DNA of 36,009 nt from positions 1 through 36,009 of the forward strand of contig CAKQPR010000016.1 in assembly GCA_934270565.1 (NCBI GenBank), read 5' to 3'. Positions 24,220 through 31,761 of the stretch are shown piece after piece (within the stretch, counting starts at the first letter, position 1; every line of letters starts with the position of its first letter). A program made the translations under genes and the position numbers. This stretch comes from an uncultured Clostridia bacterium (GTDB taxonomy: Bacteria; Bacillota; Clostridia; Christensenellales; Pumilibacteraceae). The notes under the pieces were generated by a model. That model saw only the letters and a list, made by a program, of their open reading frames with translations. It made no database searches and was not told the origin of the DNA.

Positions 24220-25656
24220 TCAGCCTTTAAGGAGCTTGATAAGGGTTTCGTTGACGACTTTGGGGTTAGCCTTGCCCTTAGTGGCTTTCATAACCTGTCC
24301 GACGAAGAACGAAATGACTTTCTCGTTGCCCGAGCGGTAATCGTTTACGACTTTCTCGTTCTTGTCCATAATTTCACGAACGATCGCTTCGATTTCGCCC
24401 GAGTCGTTCGACTGGCGAAGTCCGAGCTTGTCCACGAGCGCGGCGGGGTCGTTGTCCGTGCCCCAGACCTTGGGGAACAGATCCTTCTGAACGGCGGCAA
24501 GCGAAATCGCGCCTTCGTCGATAAGTTTAAGCGTTGCGGCGAGCTGCGCGGGGGTTACGGCGACGGTTACGTCCTCGCTTCCCGCTTCCTTGCCGAGGCG
24601 CATTACGTCGCCCATAATGAAGTTCGCGGTCTTTTTTGGGTTCGACCCGAGCGCGACCGCTCCGTCGAAAAGATCGGCTATCGCAACGTCCGACGTAAGC
24701 TGAGCCGAATCGTAAGCGGACAGCCCGTACTGCTCGGTGTACTTTTTGATACGCGCGGATTTAAGCGGCGGGATCGAAGCGCGGATACGCTCGATATCAT
24801 CGTCGCTCATCACGACGGGCATAAGATCGGGTTCGGGGAAATAGCGGTAATCGTGAGCGTCCTCTTTGCCGCGCATACTGCTGCCCACGCCCGCGTTGTC
24901 GTCCCAGCGACGGGTTTCCTGTCTGACGGTTTCGCCCGCTTCGACAAGCTCGATCTGGCGTTCGGACTCCCACTTGCACGACCGAAGCACCGAACGGAAC
25001 GAATTGAGGTTCTTTGTTTCGGTACGCGTGCCGAGCGGCTCGCCGCGCTTTGCAACCGAAAGGTTGACGTCGCAACGGAGGCTTCCCTCCTGCATTTTCA
25101 CGTCGCTCACGCCCGTATATTTAAGGATATTTTTGAGCTCGCCGAGGAACGCGACCGCGTCTTCGGGCGAATGAATATCCGGCTCGGTGACGATTTCCAT
25201 AAGCGGAACGCCGCAACGATTGAAATCGACGCGGGTTACGCCGCCCTCGTGAATGAGCTTGCCGGCGTCCTCTTCGAGGTGAATACGATTGATGCGGACT
25301 TTCTTTTTCGTGCCGTCCGCGGCGTCGTACTCGACTTCGCCTCTGAGGCAAAGCGGCAGGTCGTACTGCGAAGTCTGCCAGGCTTTGGGCAGGTCGGGAT
25401 AGAAATAGTTCTTTCTGTCCCACTTGCTGTAACGCGAAATCTCGCAGCCGAGCGCAAGCCCCGCTTTTACGGTGTACTCGACCGCTTTTTTGTTGAGCGT
25501 GGGCATAACCCCCGGGAAGCCCGCGCAGATCGGGCAGCAATGGGTGTTGGGCTCGCCGCCGTGAACGTTGGCGCACGAGCAGAAGATTTTGGATTCGGTT
25601 TTAAGCTCGCAATGGACCTCGAGCCCTATGGTAATTTCGTAATCGGACATAATCAC
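24220..25656 (-). CDS. gatB: Asp-tRNA(Asn)/Glu-tRNA(Gln) amidotransferase subunit B
   Basis: The 478-residue subunit binds the mischarged tRNA and phosphorylates the glutamyl or aspartyl group before amidation. The N-terminal cradle begins EITIGLEVHCEL and has the zinc-binding cysteines in FCSCANVHGGEPNTHCCPIC (about residues 24-43). The last 150 residues form the helical and YqeY-like tail, ending KANPKVVNETLIKLLKG. It overlaps gatA by 4 bp if the GTG at 25656 is used, with AAGGAG five bases upstream; an ATG at 25650 is an alternative. It is the last gene of gatC-gatA-gatB. Confidence 0.97.
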   Translation of the reverse strand: MIMSDYEITIGLEVHCELKTESKIFCSCANVHGGEPNTHCCPICAGFPGVMPTLNKKAVEYTVKAGLALGCEISRYSKWDRKNYFYPDLPKAWQTSQYDLPLCLRGEVEYDAADGTKKKVRINRIHLEEDAGKLIHEGGVTRVDFNRCGVPLMEIVTEPDIHSPEDAVAFLGELKNILKYTGVSDVKMQEGSLRCDVNLSVAKRGEPLGTRTETKNLNSFRSVLRSCKWESERQIELVEAGETVRQETRRWDDNAGVGSSMRGKEDAHDYRYFPEPDLMPVVMSDDDIERIRASIPPLKSARIKKYTEQYGLSAYDSAQLTSDVAIADLFDGAVALGSNPKKTANFIMGDVMRLGKEAGSEDVTVAVTPAQLAATLKLIDEGAISLAAVQKDLFPKVWGTDNDPAALVDKLGLRQSNDSGEIEAIVREIMDKNEKVVNDYRSGNEKVISFFVGQVMKATKGKANPKVVNETLIKLLKG

Positions 25657-27080
25657 TTCGTCTCCTTTTCAAACGCTTCCGCCATCGAGAACAGGGTGCG
25701 CTCGCCGTAGCTTTTGCCGATGAGCTGCAAGCCGATCGGAAGGCGGTTGCCGTCGAAGCCGCACGGAATGCTGATCGCTGGGTTGCCGACGATATTTACG
25801 GGTACGGTGAACACGTCGGCAAGGTAAGTTTCGGTAACGTCCGTCACCTTTTTGCCGAGCTCGAACGCCGTAGTCGGGCTGGTAGGTCCGAGCAGAACGT
25901 CGCAGTCCGCAAGCGCCGCGTCGAAGTCGTTTTTGATCTTTGTGCGGACTTTGGAAGCTTTGAGGTAGTACGCGTCGTAATAGCCGCTCGAGAGCACGTA
26001 GTTGCCCGTCATAATGCGGCGTTTGACTTCCGCGCCGAAGCCTTGGGTACGCGAACGGTAATAGACGTCGATATAGTCCTTCGCCCCTTCCGCACGGACG
26101 CCGTACTTGATACCGTCGAAGCGGGCGAGGTTTGAAGTCGCTTCCGCGCACGCGAGAACGTAATAAGTCGCGATCGCCGCGTCGAACGAGCCGATCGAAA
26201 CGTCTTTGAGTTTCGCGCCCGCCTTTTCGTAAATCTTGGCGGCGGCAAGAACGCTTTCCTTGACTTCGGCGCTGTATTCGCGCCCGAAGAATTCTTTGGG
26301 AAGTCCTATCGTTCTGCCCTTGATCTCGGGAACGTAATCGAGGTAGTTTTCCTTTCTGTCCGCGCTCGTCGAATCGAGCGGATCGTGTCCCGCGATCACG
26401 TTGAAAAGTTCGGCGTTGTCGCGCACCGTGCGGGTGAGCGGTCCGATCTGGTCGAGCGAGGACGCGAACGCCACGAGTCCGTAACGCGAAACGGTCGAAT
26501 ACGTCGGTTTAAGTCCGACTACGCCGCAAAGCGCCGCGGGCTGACGGATACTTCCGCCGGTGTCCGAGCCGAGCGCGCCGTAAGTTTCGAAAGCCGCGAC
26601 CGAGCTTGCCGAGCCGCCCGAGCTTCCCCCGGGGACGCGTGTGGGATCGACGGCGTTTTTAACCGGACCGTAAGCCGAGTTTTCGTTACTCGAACCCATT
26701 GCGAATTCGTCCATATTCGCTTTTCCGACGATAACCGCGCCCGCCGCTTTGAGTTTTTTCGCGACGGTGGCGTCGAAAGGCGCGATATAGTTGTCGAGGA
26801 ATTTCGAACCGCAGGTAAGGCGTTCGCCCTCGAGCGAAATGTTGTCTTTAAGCACGATCGGAACGCCTTCGAGCGCGCCGAGCTTTTCGCCGCGGGCGAT
26901 CCTGGCGTCGGCTAAGTCTGCGGCTTTCAGCGCGGACTCGCGGCAAAGCGTGATGAACGTGTTGAGGTCGGACGTCTCCTCTATCCTTTTATATACGGCT
27001 TCGGTGACTTCGCGCGACGAGACTTTTTTGCCCACGATCGCGTCGCGGACTTCGGTAAGCGTAAGTTTTACTAAATCCAT
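25653..27080 (-). CDS. gatA: Asp-tRNA(Asn)/Glu-tRNA(Gln) amidotransferase subunit A
   Basis: The 475-residue glutaminase subunit belongs to the amidase-signature family. The Ser-cisSer-Lys triad is visible: Lys78 in VLKDN, Ser153 in the Gly/Ser-rich PGGSSGGSASS and nucleophile Ser177 in SDTGGSIRQPA. It releases ammonia from glutamine for subunit B. Length and motif spacing are standard. It lies 9 bp after gatC and overlaps gatB. Confidence 0.97.
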   Translation of the reverse strand: MDLVKLTLTEVRDAIVGKKVSSREVTEAVYKRIEETSDLNTFITLCRESALKAADLADARIARGEKLGALEGVPIVLKDNISLEGERLTCGSKFLDNYIAPFDATVAKKLKAAGAVIVGKANMDEFAMGSSNENSAYGPVKNAVDPTRVPGGSSGGSASSVAAFETYGALGSDTGGSIRQPAALCGVVGLKPTYSTVSRYGLVAFASSLDQIGPLTRTVRDNAELFNVIAGHDPLDSTSADRKENYLDYVPEIKGRTIGLPKEFFGREYSAEVKESVLAAAKIYEKAGAKLKDVSIGSFDAAIATYYVLACAEATSNLARFDGIKYGVRAEGAKDYIDVYYRSRTQGFGAEVKRRIMTGNYVLSSGYYDAYYLKASKVRTKIKNDFDAALADCDVLLGPTSPTTAFELGKKVTDVTETYLADVFTVPVNIVGNPAISIPCGFDGNRLPIGLQLIGKSYGERTLFSMAEAFEKETK

Positions 27081-27089
27081 ACTCCCTCC

Positions 27090-27377
27090 TTACTCGACGA
27101 CGCGCGGAACGATATACGCTTCGCCGTCCGTTTCGGGCGCGTTCGAAAGCAGTTTCGCCCTGTCCATGCTCGCCTTTTCCTCGTCCTCGCGGAGTACGTT
27201 AGTAAAAGGCAGAATGTGCGCGGTCGGCGGAACGTCGCTTACGTCCACTTTGTCGAGCTCTTTGAATCTCTCGATGATGTTGTCGAGGTGAGTGCCGATT
27301 TCCTCGATTTCGTCACCCGTAAATCTGAGGCGCGAAAGCGTCGCGAGGTGGTCGATCTCTTCTTTGCTGATTTTCAT
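27090..27377 (-). CDS. gatC: Asp-tRNA(Asn)/Glu-tRNA(Gln) amidotransferase subunit C
   Basis: The 95-residue subunit wraps around the A-B interface and stabilises the complex. It has the usual pattern: KEEIDHLATLSRLRFTGDE at the start, LDNIIERFKELDKVDVSDVPP in the middle, LREDE and the C-terminal APETDGEAYIVPRVVE. GGGAG lies about eight bases before the ATG. It is the first gene of the operon, behind a near-perfect promoter. Confidence 0.95.
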   Translation of the reverse strand: MKISKEEIDHLATLSRLRFTGDEIEEIGTHLDNIIERFKELDKVDVSDVPPTAHILPFTNVLREDEEKASMDRAKLLSNAPETDGEAYIVPRVVE

Positions 27378-27407
27378 TGTCTGATCTCCCGTTGTTTTAT
27401 ACCGAAA

Positions 27408-27436
27408 ATTATAGCCGTTTCGGCGAAAAATGTCAA
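27408..27436 (-). promoter_or_regulatory. Promoter of gatCAB
   Basis: On the minus strand TTGACA (27431-27436) and TATAAT (27408-27413) are both perfect and 17 bp apart. The leader to gatC is about 25 nt. Confidence 0.9.
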
Positions 27437-27464
27437 TCGTTCCGCCACTATTACGCGCTACGAA

Positions 27465-27493
27465 TTGACTTTTTTACGGTTTTGCGGTATAAT
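27465..27493 (+). promoter_or_regulatory. Promoter of lgt
   Basis: TTGACT (27465-27470) and TATAAT (27488-27493) are 17 bp apart. AAGGAG starts eight bases after the -10, so the mRNA leader is only about 13 nt. It faces away from the gatCAB promoter with 28 bp between the two -35 boxes. Confidence 0.88.
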
Positions 27494-27512
27494 ATCGGTT
27501 AAGGAGAAATTT

Positions 27513-28301
27513 ATGTACCCGTATTTGTTCGGCGTTTTGCCGTCGTATACCGTAATGATGATCGTCGGAATACTCGCCGCAGTCGCGTGTTTTCGTCTGC
27601 TTTCCGACAAAACGAAGCTTCCCGCGAAAGTCTATAATTTTTATTCGCTGAACGCCGTGGCTTCGATAGCCGCGGGGCTGTTGTTCGCCATGCTCTTTCA
27701 GTCCGTTTACAACTTTTTCGAAACGGGCGTCTTTAAGCTCGAAGGAATGACGTTTATGGGCGGGCTTATCGGGGGAGCGGGAACGTTCGTGCTCGTTACG
27801 CTTTTGTCGAAAAAACGCGAAGTGAAACGCTCGTTCTTCGTCGTAGCCGAAATCGCCGCGCCTTGCGTTTGTCTCGCTCACGCGCTCGGGCGAATAGGTT
27901 GCACGCTCGCGGGGTGCTGCTACGGGATCGAATCCGAAAGCGGCTGGTTCTTCCCCGCCGTCGGCAAGAAAGTCATACCCACGCAATTTATCGAAGCATG
28001 CTTTCTGTTCGCGCTGTTCGCCGCGCTTCTCGTCTTTACGTTAAAGCGATCGCCGCGCGGCTTTAACCTTATAATTTACTGTCTCGCTTACGCCGTGTTC
28101 AGATTCGTTATCGAATTCTTCCGCGGCGATCCGAGAGGCGCGTTCGTGGGCGCGCTTTCCCCAAGCCAGTTCCAGTCGATCGTATTGTTTCTTATCGGCA
28201 TCGGTCTGCTCGTTTTTCGTCTGCTCCGCCCCGATTTTTACGCGCTTGTACCCGAAAAAACCGATACGGTCGAGGAAATCCGCAACGCGGAAAACGAATG
28301 A
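27513..28301 (+). CDS. lgt: Prolipoprotein diacylglyceryl transferase (variant signature)
   Basis: This 262-residue membrane enzyme transfers diacylglycerol from phosphatidylglycerol to the lipobox cysteine of prelipoproteins. About seven helices are visible. Family marks are FMGGLIGG (about residues 81-88), HALGRIG (His123, Arg127) and FVIEFFRGD (Arg205, matching Arg239 of the E. coli enzyme). The signature loop reads GRIGCTLAGCCYG where the E. coli enzyme has GRLGNFINGELWG, so the Asn and Glu often described as important are Cys here and the last Gly is kept. This variant is known among Lgt-like proteins, but it makes activity less certain. AAGGAG (27501-27506) fixes the start. Confidence 0.88.
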   Translation: MYPYLFGVLPSYTVMMIVGILAAVACFRLLSDKTKLPAKVYNFYSLNAVASIAAGLLFAMLFQSVYNFFETGVFKLEGMTFMGGLIGGAGTFVLVTLLSKKREVKRSFFVVAEIAAPCVCLAHALGRIGCTLAGCCYGIESESGWFFPAVGKKVIPTQFIEACFLFALFAALLVFTLKRSPRGFNLIIYCLAYAVFRFVIEFFRGDPRGAFVGALSPSQFQSIVLFLIGIGLLVFRLLRPDFYALVPEKTDTVEEIRNAENE

Positions 28302-28590
28302 CATTATAAACCAAAACGTAACGCTCCCTCGCTTCGTCATCTCGAGCGTAGTCGAGACCGAAGCGGGAGCGAACACGGACACCGCGAAACGGTACTTTTA
28401 TTTTCTTCCGCAGGGGATTTCTCCGCTTCGCTTACGGCTTACGCCGCTCACTTCGGTCGAAATGACGTTAAAATCAAAACGTACACGTTGTCATTTCGAG
28501 CGAAGGCGTAGCCGCAGTCGAGAAATCCCCCTCATCGGTAACGAAAATAGTCGAACACGCCCCCAAAAACGCCTGTGCGGGCTCCGCGCC
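28302..28590 (+). repeat. Composite repeat between lgt and luxS
   Basis: From about 28330 to 28472 this is another copy of the composite seen at 22236 (CGTCATCTCGAGCG...CGAAATGACGTTAA), in the plus orientation, with a Tn-free plain junction at each end. A further hairpin element follows at 28490-28530. No separate luxS promoter is evident. Confidence 0.75.
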
Positions 28591-28605
28591 TTAGAGGAGA
28601 ATACA

Positions 28606-29034
28606 ATGGAAAAAATAGCGTCATTTACTATCGATCATCTCAATCACCCCGCGGGGATCTACCTCAGCCGCAAGGACGGCGACGTATACACCTATGACGT
28701 GCGGATATGCAAGCCGTACGCCGACCCTCTGCTTACGAACGCGGAAATGCATTCGCTCGAACACCTGCTTGCAACCGTGCTCCGTAACGGCGAGCACGGC
28801 GCGGACGTGATTTACGTCGGACCCATGGGCTGTCAGACGGGCTTTTACGTTCTCTATCGCGGGATCGAACCGGACGAAGCGAAACGCGACGTAGCGAACG
28901 CTTTCCGTTTTATTTCGACTTACGACGGCGAAATGCCGGGGAACTCGCAAACGGAGTGCGGCAACTGTCTCAACCTCTCGATCGAAGCGGCGCGGCGGGC
29001 GGCTGAATATCTTATCGAGCGTACGAATCTTTGA
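28606..29034 (+). CDS. luxS: S-ribosylhomocysteine lyase
   Basis: The 142-residue metalloenzyme cleaves S-ribosylhomocysteine to homocysteine and the precursor of autoinducer-2. Metal ligands are His49 and His53 in HSLEHL and Cys118 in ECGNC. Glu52 and Cys76 (GPMGCQTGFY) are the acid-base pair. It is somewhat shorter than the B. subtilis protein, lacking N-terminal residues. GAGGAGA stands about six bases before the ATG. No pfs gene lies next to it, so the rest of the methyl cycle is encoded elsewhere. Confidence 0.97.
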   Translation: MEKIASFTIDHLNHPAGIYLSRKDGDVYTYDVRICKPYADPLLTNAEMHSLEHLLATVLRNGEHGADVIYVGPMGCQTGFYVLYRGIEPDEAKRDVANAFRFISTYDGEMPGNSQTECGNCLNLSIEAARRAAEYLIERTNL

Positions 29035-29123
29035 TTTTTCGGCCGTTTACGATCTGATAGGAACGGACGACAGACCGGATTGATCGCGAAATCGCGACGT
29101 TTCGACTTTTCTATGTATAAATT

Positions 29124-29188
29124 TTGTGACAATATTGTGAAACAATGGGTTTTTCCTTGCATATTGCAAGATTTTATGTTATTATAAT
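29124..29188 (+). promoter_or_regulatory. Promoter region of the small-protein operon, with palindromes
   Basis: TATAAT (29183-29188) is a clear -10, but its -35 position is poor. Just upstream lie TTGCATATTGCAA (29157-29169, TTGCA/TGCAA around TAT) and a TTGTGA direct repeat with the palindrome ACAATATTGT (29129-29138). A weak -35 with nearby palindromes suggests an activator or regulator site. Confidence 0.45.
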
Positions 29189-29219
29189 AGTGTGGATAAC
29201 CACAAAAACGGGAGGATAA

Positions 29220-29678
29220 ATGAAAAATCTGACGGAAACGGAACTTCTCAACCGTAAACGCGCTTTGCACGCGGGCACGATCCTGTCGAAAGTATCGATT
29301 GCCGCCGCGGTTTTTCTGTTTTTATCGGCGTTCGCCTCGCTGTTCGTCATGCTGTTTGCGGGGCTTGCGATAATACTATGGATCACGCTGACGATCTGCC
29401 TTTTCGGTATTCCTTTTCTTATCTTCGGAAAATCGTGGCTCGGACTTCTCGACACGTTCAAAAATATCGCCGAATTCGGCAGCACGATGGTCGATTTTAT
29501 GATCAAGCTTACTGCGCCTCTTGCGGCGATTTCGATTTCGTGCGCCGTGCTCGCGCCCGTCCTGCTCTTTCTTGCCGCGGGCGAAAATAAATCCGCCGCC
29601 GTGCCGCGCACCGTCGTTTCCGCGATCGTAGTAATCGTTTCGATCGTCTGCATTATCTTCGCGGGAGGCGTCAAATGA
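29220..29678 (+). CDS. Small membrane protein, four helices
   Basis: The 152-residue protein has four hydrophobic segments (about residues 25-50, 52-75, 100-120 and 130-150). Its N terminus is short and charged. I do not recognise the family. GGAGG stands five bases before the ATG. It overlaps the next gene by 4 bp (ATGA), so the pair is cotranscribed and probably made in matched amounts. It lies first in a three-gene set with a LURP-one-like protein. Confidence 0.7.
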   Translation: MKNLTETELLNRKRALHAGTILSKVSIAAAVFLFLSAFASLFVMLFAGLAIILWITLTICLFGIPFLIFGKSWLGLLDTFKNIAEFGSTMVDFMIKLTAPLAAISISCAVLAPVLLFLAAGENKSAAVPRTVVSAIVVIVSIVCIIFAGGVK

Positions 29679-30175
29679 GCAAGCTGACTATCCGATACAC
29701 GAACAACTCCGCGCTTAAACCCGTCCTCACCGTGGACGGCAAGGAACTCAAAGGCGAAAAGCACGGCAAAACCACGGTTTACACATACGAAACCGACTCG
29801 TCTAACGCCCGCGTGCGGGTTTTCAACGTTCTCGAAGCCTCTTCGCCGATGTTCTTTCTCACCTCTCTTTTGTACTTTATTCTGAGCGTTTTCGGCATTT
29901 TCGACGATTATTCGGACTTTAAGTGCCGCAAAGTGAGCTTCGACGCGTCCGTTTCGACCGTGAACGACAACGAGCTGAATCTTATCGGCAGAGGCTTTTC
30001 CAAGTCCGAGAAAACCGAAGCGATCAAATCGGATTGCACGGGCTCGATCGACGTTTTCGAGAACAAATTCTCGGTGGATAAGGTCGCGCTTCGCAGAACA
30101 CGCATCATGACGGCGGTGCGGGTCGTGCTGTTCGTCGCTTGCATAGTGTCGATAATCGCGATAATAATCAAGTAA
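29675..30175 (+). CDS. Membrane protein with an N-terminal beta-rich domain
   Basis: The 166-residue protein has a polar first third with alternating beta-like residues (LTIRYTNNSALKPVLTVDGK), then a helix (about residues 58-75, SPMFFLTSLLYFILSVFG), a second polar stretch rich in Asp/Lys/Ser and a C-terminal helix (about 145-165). Family unknown. It overlaps the gene before it by 4 bp and precedes the LURP-one-like gene by 60 bp. Confidence 0.7.
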   Translation: MSKLTIRYTNNSALKPVLTVDGKELKGEKHGKTTVYTYETDSSNARVRVFNVLEASSPMFFLTSLLYFILSVFGIFDDYSDFKCRKVSFDASVSTVNDNELNLIGRGFSKSEKTEAIKSDCTGSIDVFENKFSVDKVALRRTRIMTAVRVVLFVACIVSIIAIIIK

Positions 30176-30235
30176 TTCCGCCACGTCGGCGTAAAATGAA
30201 AATTCGGCTTTTTGCCGCTTATAAAGGAGTAAATA

Positions 30236-30721
30236 ATGACTTTTTCGGTAAAAAACAAGTTCGTGTCGCTCGGCGGCGGGTCATTCGTCGAGGACGATAA
30301 CGGCAACAGGCTGTTCAAGGTTAAGGGCAAGGTTTTCTCCCCCACCCGCAAAAAAATTCTTTGCGATCCGAACGGTAAAAAACTTTTCGTTATCCGCAAC
30401 AAATTCTGGCATTTCTTCCGCAAGTCCGCGTTTATCTATAACGCAGACGGCGAGAAAATCCTCAAACTTACCAAAAAAGTCTGGACGAATAACTTCATCG
30501 TCGAAACCTACGACGCCGCAATCGACGTTGACGGAAACTGGGTCGGCTGGAATCTCGACGTTCTTCGCGACGGCGAAGTGATCGGGCATATTTCGAGGCA
30601 GTTCACGGTCGTACGCGACGCGTTCAGAGTGGACTCCGTAAACAGCGCCGACAACGCTCTGCTTACGGCGATCGTCGTTGCTATCGACAATATTTTCGAC
30701 GCCGATAAAGTAAGAGCTTAA
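30236..30721 (+). CDS. LURP-one-related / tubby-C-like protein
   Basis: The 161-residue soluble protein has the beta-barrel pattern of the LURP-one-related (LOR) family: VKNKFVSLGGGSFVEDDNGN at the start, then repeated strand pairs ending in Gly (LFKVKGKVFSP...ILCDPNGKKLFVIRNK), and a hydrophobic C-terminal helix (LLTAIVVAIDNIF) as in tubby-like and scramblase domains. Bacterial LOR proteins have no settled role; membrane-lipid binding is a plausible guess and would suit its two membrane-protein neighbours. AAGGAG precedes the ATG. Confidence 0.75.
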   Translation: MTFSVKNKFVSLGGGSFVEDDNGNRLFKVKGKVFSPTRKKILCDPNGKKLFVIRNKFWHFFRKSAFIYNADGEKILKLTKKVWTNNFIVETYDAAIDVDGNWVGWNLDVLRDGEVIGHISRQFTVVRDAFRVDSVNSADNALLTAIVVAIDNIFDADKVRA

Positions 30722-30746
30722 CCGTCTCTACCCCTCGACTTTTGCG

Positions 30747-30772
30747 AAACCGCGCATTCCCGCGCGGTTTTT
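30747..30772 (+). terminator. Intrinsic terminator of the small-protein operon
   Basis: A nine-pair stem AAACCGCGC / GCGCGGTTT around ATTCCC, with the T run continuing to 30772. It is 25 bp after the LURP-one-like stop. Confidence 0.88.
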
Positions 30773-30836
30773 CATTTTGCCTCGGAAAAGAAATTTTGTC
30801 CGTCCGGTTGACGGCAGGACGAGGAACACCCCTACC

Positions 30837-30988
30837 TTTTAAAGCCTTCCCCTTGGGGGGAATGTGGATTGCCGAAGCGAAAGCGAAGGCAAGACGGATG
30901 AGGGGTCGGGCTATGCCGAGCAAAACGTAAAAGACAACCCCTCATCAGTCGCTACGCGACAGCTTCCCCCCAAGGGGAACCCTTTTTA
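30837..30988 (-). mobile_element. MITE-like element, reverse orientation
   Basis: About 150 bp with inverted ends (TTTTAAAGCCTTCCCCTTGG on the left and TTCCCCCCAAGGGGAACCC on the right) and an internal GTCGCTACGCGAC hairpin. It is the reverse complement of 33278-33428 in content and order. No transposase is encoded. Confidence 0.7.
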
Positions 30989-31015
30989 GTTATACCGTTC
31001 CGCTACGCCCCTATT

Positions 31016-31430
31016 CGCTCCCGCGAGATCTCTCGACTTCGCTCGAGATGACGGGGCTAAGTACCGTTACGCAAGGTTGGCGGGCGGACGAGAAATGTCC
31101 CTATCACACTCTATCAATCGTTATATTTGGTCATTTCGACCGAAGAGAGGGTGAAACCCGAACGCAGTGGAGAAATCCCCCGCGGAAGTCAGCCGATAAT
31201 GATGCTGCTTACTCTAATTTCGACCTTATTTGTCGGCGAAGCCGACGGTAGGGCGGTTCGCCCTCGGACCGCCGCATAACGTACAGCTTTGGATGGGTAT
31301 TTGAAGCATACCGTTTCGCAACGCCCGTGTTCGCTCCCGCGAGATCTCTCGGCTACGCTCGAGATGACGGGGCTAAGTACCGTTACGCAAGGTTGGCGGG
31401 CGGACAAGGAACGCCCCTACCACACTTTAA
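31016..31430 (+). repeat. Composite dispersed repeats with a 74-bp direct repeat
   Basis: Bases 31016-31089 recur at 31332-31405 with few differences (CGCTCCCGCGAGATCTCTCG...GGTTGGCGGGCGGAC). Between them are a hairpin element (31133-31185) and the GGTAGGGCGGTTCGCCCTCG palindrome (31247-31272). From about 31105 the order matches 35600-35930. No gene seen. Confidence 0.75.
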
Positions 31431-31500
31431 CAAACATCGCGGAAGTCTCCAGATAACGCCTCTCCTACAACCCTTTTCGACCTTTAAAGCGTTGCGGGGT

Positions 31501-31568
31501 CTGGGACACAGCCGCAAGTGTCCCAGCGGCTTTTTTGCATACTTTTTTCTCCGCTTGAAAAAAGTATG
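31501..31568. other. Cluster of overlapping hairpins, terminator-like
   Basis: CTGGGACAC pairs with GTGTCCCAG (31501-31526). The overlapping AGCCGC (31510-31515) pairs instead with GCGGCT (31526-31531), which is followed by six T, so the two hairpins exclude each other. A third hairpin, CATACTTTTTT / AAAAAAGTATG (31538-31568), follows. It could be a transcription terminator in the plus sense, or part of a dispersed repeat. Confidence 0.55.
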
Positions 31569-31600
31569 AATTCTGTTTCCTCTCTTTCTTAAAGAAAATG

Positions 31601-31680
31601 TTTGTTACTCTTCCTAAAGTAAACCATAGCGGTAGCGCGTTTTGTTACTCTTCCTAAAGTAAGCCATAGCGGCAGCGAGA
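31601..31680 (+). repeat. 40-bp tandem duplication
   Basis: TTTGTTACTCTTCCTAAAGT begins both units (31601-31640 and 31641-31680), which differ at a few positions in their last 20 bases. Each has TTACT/AGTAA complementarity. It lies just upstream of the promoter of the next gene. Confidence 0.85.
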
Positions 31681-31736
31681 CTTTGTTGAAAATGCACTAA
31701 TTTTGTCAACGCGGCTCATTTTTGAACGAAACGCGC

Positions 31737-31742
31737 TATAAT
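31737..31742 (+). promoter_or_regulatory. TATAAT -10 box upstream of the anchored protein gene
   Basis: A perfect TATAAT lies 19 bp before the ATG at 31762, with GAGGTG (31749-31754) as the ribosome-binding site. The -35 (near 31714, GCTCAT) is weak. The leader would be about 13 nt, like that of lgt. Confidence 0.5.
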
Positions 31743-31761
31743 GAAGTCGAGGTGAAGAAAT

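Noticed and set aside
30742..30930. Short frame between the LURP-one-like gene and the MITE
   Set aside because: It starts in the terminator and runs into the MITE-like element.
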